DNA from: Melastoma dodecandrum | Taxonomy: Eukaryota > Streptophyta > Magnoliopsida > Myrtales > Melastomataceae | Length of the DNA: 64,000 nucleotides | NCBI GenBank assembly: GCA_029817715.1 | Contig: JARUPY010000465.1 | Location: 4,859,001 to 4,923,000 of the forward strand | Direction: 5' to 3' | Shown: piece by piece, positions 57,721-64,000 of the stretch | Layout of the letters: each line of letters opens with the position of its first letter | Position numbering within the stretch: the first letter of the stretch is position 1 | Made by a program: the position numbers and the translations under genes | Notes under the pieces: model-generated | What the model saw: the letters and a program-made list of their open reading frames with translations, nothing else | Told to the model about the DNA's origin: nothing | The model's database searches: none

Positions 57721-60545
57721 ATGCAGGGAGGATCTTCCGGCATCGGCTACGGCCTCAAGTATCAGGCGAGCGAGCTAATCTACGATTCGATTCCGCAGCT
57801 TCTCTCCTTTCTTCTGCAACGTTGGTCGCGTGAGTTCGTTCCTAACGGCTGGTCGATATTTTAGGCTCGGTGCATCTCCGACGTGAAAGCGGACTCAGAT
57901 CACACCAGCTTCTTGGCCGGAACCCTCAGCCTGAAGGAAGAGAATGAGGTTCGTTAGGCGCTTGATTTTCGATGTGATTTTGTTTTTGGCGATTCGATCT
58001 GGTGACGCTCGATCGGATCGGGTCGGGTCAGGTGCATTTGCTTCGGCTGACGTCCGACGGGACGGAGCTCGTGTGCGAGGGACTATTCTCGCATCCCAAC
58101 GAGATATGGGACCTCCGGTCTTGTCCGTTTGATCAGCGCGTCTTTTCAAGCGTCTTCTCTTCCGGTAGGTAATTCGCCTGAGGTCGAATTGTTGGCTGTC
58201 CGAGTTTCTTCACATGTGTTTTAGTTAATTGGCTCTGTGTAATTCACTCCTCTTCAGTGGTTTTCTTCATTATTTATAGCCTTTTTATTTCCTTAATCTT
58301 TTAAAGGTGAATCTGGCGGAGCTGCAGTATGGCGGATTCCTGAATTGTATGGGCAGCTAAATTCCCCGCAGCTAGAAAAAATTGCCTCTCTTGATGCACA
58401 TACTCGAAAGATTGCTTGGTGAGCTCATATTATTCTTATAATTAGTTAAATATTGTTGCTTGTCAGGCATTAGTTTGCAACAAACACCAGGAAACTCAAT
58501 GAGAGGTTTGTTGATAAAATAAAAGTAGTATATAACATATATAAACGAAGGACTTGGGTCCAGATCTAAACTGTCAAGTTGTATGGATAATTGGCAGCAT
58601 TTTGTAATTTTTTTCATCTCCGAAGATGTCTGCTGCATCAAATTTTGCACTGTGGAGAAAACATCTGGCATCTTTTCAATAGGAGGATTTGTCTGCATCT
58701 CTGATTTGGCTGATGTCTGCGACAGTGTTCTCTGGTGCCCCTCAGGGAAACAGGATAAGATAGTTAGCATTGATGAAGAGAATATTTTCTTGTGGGCTTT
58801 GGACTGTCCAAGAAAGGCAGCTCAGGTTAGGATGGAAATCTTCAGTGACCAGAAACACCTCAAGCTGTCGCTTTTCATGCTGCTGATCCTTATGTAGATT
58901 TTTTACCAAATTTAGGTCCAGTCACAAGAATCTGCTGGCATGCTGCAAAACCTCTCGGGTGGAGCATGGGATCCACATGATGTCAATGCAGTTGCCGCTA
59001 CTTCTGCATCGTCTGTCCAATTTTGGGATCTTCGTACAATGAAGTGAGCTATCATCTTCCTTCGCTTCTTGACATTAGCCTATTGCTGACAACTGCATGA
59101 ATTTGACCAGTCCAATCATTTTCTGAGAGTTGTGATTTTGTTCTTTTCTTTTGTTTGCGTGTTGGTGTTTAACCATTGTTGGCAATGATTTTTTCAATAC
59201 AGGAAGTCAAGCTCCATTGACTCCGTACATGCTCGGGACCTCGACTATGACTTCCGGAAGAAGCATTTACTTGTAAGATTGCACAATTTTATTTTTATGT
59301 GCTATATGCTAATAAGACTAGCTGTTGCATTGCGAAGATTCCTAGTTTTGCAAATAGTTTCAGGGACTGCAGTCCAACATCAGATGGTTAAATGTTTCCT
59401 TTTCATTAGGTGTAGTGGTCAGTTTCTTAGAATGGACACTGACCAATTAAAAATTCATAATTCAACAATCGAAATTGAATGACGATTTTCATGTACTGTT
59501 AACTTCTATCAGGTTACTGCAGAGGATGAAGGTGGAATATGTATTTGGGACCTAAGGAAGATTAAAGCTCCTATCCAAGAGCTCCCTGGACACACACACT
59601 GGTATAAAGCTGCATACTATCATTTTCATATGTACTCACTCTTTGATGTTGTGGCATGAAATTATTATTTGGACGGTATAGTTCAATTAAAGTTAGTCAC
59701 TCATTTCATGAATGGTGTTCTGTCAGGACGTGGACTGTTAGGTGTAATCCCGAGTATGATGGCCTGATTTTGGTACGTTATCTCATACAGCCACCAACTT
59801 GACCGGTGTAAATGGGATAGATATGTCCTCGTGTTCGTCTGCAGCATCTCAAAGACACCATATAAGCAGAAAAACTTATCTAGAAGTTGTTTTTAATTCA
59901 TCTTCCCCAGGGAAATGCAACCAATAATCACTAAGAGCCCTGTTATTGTTTTCGAGTGTTAAAGCAGATCAACATTTTTTAATAAAAAAAGTTTCTATTG
60001 CAGAGTGCAGGTACAGACTCTGTGGTCAACCTGTGGTTCTCATCTTCGTTATGCAATGATGACTGGGCCTCCGAAAGGTAGAGTACTGTGGTCTTCTATT
60101 TTGCTCATGATTATTGTTATTGCTTTTCGCCATTTCTATGGAGCTCCAGTGTTTTGATCTTTTATCATTCTTGGTATTTAAAGCTTCCCATTGCTGCCCT
60201 GCAGGATGAGTGACTCATCTGCTAAGAAGACTAACCCACTACTGCGTACCTATAGCGACTATGAAGACAGTGTCTATGGTATTTATTGGTCACATATCCT
60301 TCTCTCTACCAATCTAGATTAATACATGCTGATGCATTGAACTCCCATCGTAGGACTTGCTTGGAGTACTCGTGAGCCGTGGATTTTTGCATCACTGTCG
60401 TATGACGGAAGGGTATGCCTACATTTCAATGCCTATCATTTATATAGATGTAAGTTTTGCTACCTTGGGTTTGACAAGAATTGTTATCGATGCCCATTAA
60501 CAGGTGGTTGTAGAATCAGTGAAGCCTCACATACCTGGGAAATGA
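57721..60545 (+). CDS. EIPR1: WD40 protein, EIPR1/TSSC1 type
   Basis: Relative of the EARP/GARP-interacting protein that helps tethering complexes in endosome recycling; cytosol and endosomes. Thirteen exons: 57721-57765, 57865-57948, 58032-58164, 58307-58418, 58726-58825, 58916-59043, 59203-59272, 59513-59601, 59727-59772, 60004-60077, 60205-60278, 60354-60412 and 60504-60545. They keep one frame to 351 residues. Marker blocks are YGLKYQARCISDVKAD, LFSHPNEIWDL, LYGQLNSPQLE, LSGGAWDPHDVNAVA, GICIWDLRK, DYEDSVYGLAWS and ASLSYDGRVVVESVKP. Intron 1 starts CAG|GCGAGC, a GC donor; no GT donor gives a correct frame. Otherwise intact. Confidence 0.92.
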
Positions 60546-62336
60546 ATCTCCGTACCTGGTGGAATCAGGTACCCTTTTGTGTCGAGCGCATCATATTACA
60601 CTTCACCGGTAATCTCTTCGGGCATCTTCTTCTGAGTGCATGGTTCTTGTGATAACCTGCTGTACACAAGCATACAAGGTGCATAATCTTGATTACTATT
60701 TTGATTCGGGCATGCGTCTGGTTCACTCATGCGCTAGGGACACTTTGACTGTGATGGGGTCTCAATTTGAATTGCATTCTGCAAGTTATTTCTAGTCGGC
60801 AAGATTAGGTGGCCATTTGTTCTTCCCCTGGCTATAATTCGTGGTTGGGCTGGTTGGGTTTTTGAGCTGCTCTGAACGCCTCCCCAGAAGAAACGGCCCC
60901 CATTAACCCAGACCAGCATTTGGATCGCCTTGAAAGGGTCCCCGGCTCCATCAAGCTGAGGCCTTTGTCGTCCAAGAATCCCTGGATTTTGTTGCTCATG
61001 CCAAACCTTTTCCCTACCAAAAGCGATGCGAGGCTTATCATAATGAGCAGGAGCTTCGACCCAAGCCGAAGATGATTAGCCTTTGTTTCCTCGTCCAGGG
61101 ACAAATGCCAAAAAGTCTCTGTCTTTAGCCACCTCCTTTTAGTGTGTGACACATGGCTCCCTCCCACGCCAAGAGTCCGCTTGCCTAAATCCTACCTGTA
61201 ACGTAAGCTTTTGTTTTCCTGCATTTTTAGCTTATCCGTTTAAAATATTTGAGCTCGTGGTCAAAAGTGCCTCGCCATGTCATGAACATGTGGGCTGTCG
61301 ACACGTGTCTACACATGAGGGCGGATAAAAGAGAAAGAAAGCATTCCCAGGGTTCTCTTTGGGATAAGGCAAGTACAATTAGCATCTGCGGTTTGTCCGT
61401 CGTCGGCCTACTTGGTTGGGGATAGGGATAGAAGATATGGCTTCTTTTTGGGAATGAAAAGTAGATGGGACGGCGATTTTGGTTGATTAATCGCGATATT
61501 CGAAGATAAGCTACAGCCTGTTGCCATTTATCGCGTAGGGCAAAAGCACAGGGGATCCGGACACACATATCTCGTCAGCTTTTTCATGGATGACCCAAAA
61601 AGGTCAGGCGAAGCCACGATGTCAAAACCTGTGGCTGAAGATCCGACACGTGGCGCCTCCAGTTAGGCAGGAGTTATGGGATTCTGGAACATTGCCTGTC
61701 TGAAGGGAGATTCTTGGGAAAAGGATAACGAACAAAAGGGACAGGGCATTTCTGGAACAATTCCTCTCGTGTGGTCCAGTCCATTTCTATTCCAACCGGA
61801 GAATCATCATACTTTCTACTCACTTGAAGTAATCACTTTAATGTAATAATACATGTACATGACAACACGACGTCGTAAATAAGGACAGGGCTACGTAATC
61901 TTCAGCCATCAATCCAGACAACGAGGGGATTATTCACGTGCTTAGAACTGTTGCACGAACAGGAAATTTCTATTTTAAGGTAATTGTTTTTAAATTCGTC
62001 AAATACAACATAAGAGAATGCCGAATTCGTTAAAAGGATAATCCTGTCATTCAAAATTCATGATTATTTCTTTGTTTTAAAAAAAATAGTAAAATGTAAC
62101 AATTCTCGTTACACGAAGATACGCTCCTTTTTTTATTATTCCAAACAAACGGGCCCATAATTTTCCTTTATTATGCTTATTTATTTCATCGAACCTCGGC
62201 CTTGAGTTTCCCCCCAAATCGAACCCCAGCCCGATCCGCTCGATTCCCCTCTGAACTCCGCTGACGTCAACCCCCGTTCCCCGAGGCCCCAGCGTTCCTT
62301 CCCTCAACGTGGCTCCGTCGAAGTTACGGATGAGCA
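60546..62336. other. Intergenic region before the starch-protein gene
   Basis: EIPR1 3' UTR, then about 1.5 kb without a supported gene. ACACGTG-type words near 61,300 and GACACGTGGC near 61,650 resemble G-boxes. This is from motif only. Confidence 0.45.
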
Positions 62337-64000
62337 ATGGCAGCGAGTCAGCCGGACTTCAGGATCGTCCGGATTCCGTCCCTGTCCGGGAGGTCGGAGG
62401 CTGCCACGAGGAGGAGGAGGAAGAAGTTCGGTTGTTGGTGTTCGGCCGGCGGGAAGAAGAGCGAGGAGAAGCGGGAGGACTGGAAATGGCGCTTGGCCTC
62501 GAGGAGGGTTGTTAGGGTCACTGCCGCCACTCCTCCCATGCCCTTCGCTTCTTCTTCTCAGTATGCTCTTCATGATGGACAAGGATGGGCGGTCGGTCTC
62601 ATGATGGCTCCTCGGAATGGAAAGAAACGGTATTGGCAGCTTTTAGTAACGATTCTTGCACGTATCTATGAAATTGTAAGTAACAGTTGTCGACAATTTC
62701 TAAAACTTGTACATTTTACTTCGATTAGTAGAGAGTTTCAGCTTTTTATTGTTCAGCGGGATATCCTATTAGACACCATACTGTGTCGGAGCTTTCTGGG
62801 TGAGTTAATTTGCTAAACTAACTGCTGGTCTTCTGGCAGTGGTGGGAAAAAAGTGACTGGAGCGGTTACAAAGAGCTAGGTACTGTTACTGAATTTTATT
62901 ACCCCTATCATATCTACAACCTTGAATTAGTGTTAAGTGCTCTTTCAGGATTGTGTGAGTTAGATTTTTATTGCTTCTTGTCAAATGGATACAGAAATAG
63001 TAGAAGAGCTGTTCTTGAAACTTGTGTTGATTGATGACACAAAAGATTACTGAAATAATCAATAGCCCTCACAAGTACACCCTGTCCTCCACCAACTTTG
63101 TGGCGTTGCCTCCTTTCCCGATCGTTGTTAACTGGCTTAGTAACAGCTCCTTGTCTCACTTGTGCATATACCGGCATTTTCTGACCATTCTTAGAAGGTG
63201 ATGGTATACCAATCTTTATTTTTTTTTATAAGTGGTATACCGATCTTTGATCATGTCTGTTCGGACTATTACCTGAGTTTCTTTCTTTGTTTCCTCGCAT
63301 TACTTTGTAATAATTATCTAGAAACAAGTTTAGAAGCCCTTATTTTGTGACACATGTCCATTTAATCTTGTGGAAGCTATTTCTTTCAATCTGACAGGGG
63401 TGGAGAAATCTGGAAGAAATGCCGATGGTGATTCTTGGTGGGAAACATGGAAAGAAGTCTTGTATCAAGATGAATGGAGGTACTTCAATTCATTTTTTAC
63501 CTGTTTGTTTGTAAGTTGTGAAATCTCAAGTGGTTTTCTGATGGAAATTTTAATTCGTTGGATATGTGGCATGAATATCACAATTCTTCTGACTATCTCT
63601 ATAAAATCAATGTAGCAATTTAGCCAGAATAGAAAGGAGTGCTCAGAAACAAGCTAAGTCGGGCGCTGAAGACGCTGGATGGTACGAGAAATGGTGAGAT
63701 GGTCACATTAGTTGGAAATATGAGTGAGGTTTTGTGATTCTGGTGACTAAATTAATTGGATTGTTCACTACTTGCAGGTGGGAGAAGTACAATGCCAAAG
63801 GATGGACTGAAAAAGGAGCACATAAATATGGACGATTGAATGAACAGTCATGGTGGGAGAAGTGGGGAGAGCATTATGATGGAAGGGGATCTGTTCTAAA
63901 ATGGTACTCTCCATTCACATACGATGTTACTGCCATCTATTTTTTGAATCACAGATGTTTTGCTGGGGGTTTCCTTATATATATATATGGACTAATTCCT
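62337..64000 (+). CDS. ESV1/LESV-type starch-granule protein, 5' part
   Basis: Plastid protein with a Trp-rich glucan-binding region that helps order starch granules and limit their breakdown. Exons in the window: 62337-62675, 62840-62879, 63398-63479, 63616-63693 and 63778-63903. The next exon lies past the window end. The N-terminus is basic (RRRRKK) and may be a transit peptide. Trp-rich motifs follow: WWEKSDWSGYKELG, WWETWKEVLYQDEW, GWYEKWWEKYNAKGW and WWEKWGEHYDGRGSVLKW. Exon 1 is uncertain; I chose the GAAATT|GTAAGT donor because it alone gives the right phase, but its last 40 residues look unusual. ESV1 versus LESV cannot be decided without the C-terminus. Confidence 0.8.

Overview
This is a stretch of plant nuclear DNA, almost certainly from a eudicot. 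The genes have many short introns with GT/GC-AG borders. They encode plant-specific proteins: a chloroplast plastocyanin precursor, a phi-class glutathione transferase, a plant-type LSD1-like demethylase and an ESV1/LESV-type starch protein. The window also holds Ty1/copia and Ty3/gypsy LTR retrotransposons and a tRNA-derived SINE. I cannot name the species from the sequence.

Layout. 0.2-3.9 kb (+) is a phospholipase D delta-type gene. 4.3-4.8 (-) is intronless plastocyanin. 5.7-6.6 (-) is a DNL zinc-finger protein, head to head with a GSTF gene at 6.95-7.97 (+). 8.5-8.8 (-) is a COX7a-like respiratory subunit. 10.9-12.5 (+) is an ARID-HMG DNA-binding protein. 13.5-27.4 kb is a rearranged block (below). 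29.4-31.75 (-) is an SKU5-similar protein. 33.3-35.4 (-) is an LDL1-type histone demethylase, head to head with a small two-exon membrane protein (35.8-37.5, +). 38.1-40.3 (-) is a 4-coumarate:CoA ligase-like enzyme. 41.3-54.5 kb is one complete, young Ty3/gypsy element of the Tat type, with a spliced gene on its antisense strand. 57.7-60.5 (+) is an EIPR1-type WD40 protein. 62.3 kb to the end (+) is the 5' part of an ESV1/LESV-type starch-granule gene.

The main discovery is an inversion of about 8.8 kb between about 16,360 and 25,132. Three unrelated units are each cut at these points: a CCT2 chaperonin gene (5' exons on - at 25.1-27.4 kb, 3' exons on + at 16.4-17.0 kb), one copia element (3' part on - at 14.2-16.4, 5' part on + at 24.4-25.1) and a DUF295 F-box gene (3' part on - at 13.5-14.2, 5' part on + at 24.1-24.4). 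Turning the segment back makes all three collinear. It also places the copia element between matching 5-bp target duplications (CCTTG). The CCT2 copy carries an in-frame TAG, an internal deletion and a missing segment at the breakpoint, so it is a pseudogene. An intact alpha-amylase (AMY2-type) gene lies inside the inverted segment.

Otherwise the genes look like ordinary unlinked housekeeping and metabolic loci with no shared pathway. Two of the nine or so multi-exon genes appear to use a GC 5' splice site (PLD intron 2, EIPR1 intron 1). Exon coordinates were inferred by eye from reading frame, splice borders and family knowledge; no alignment was run.
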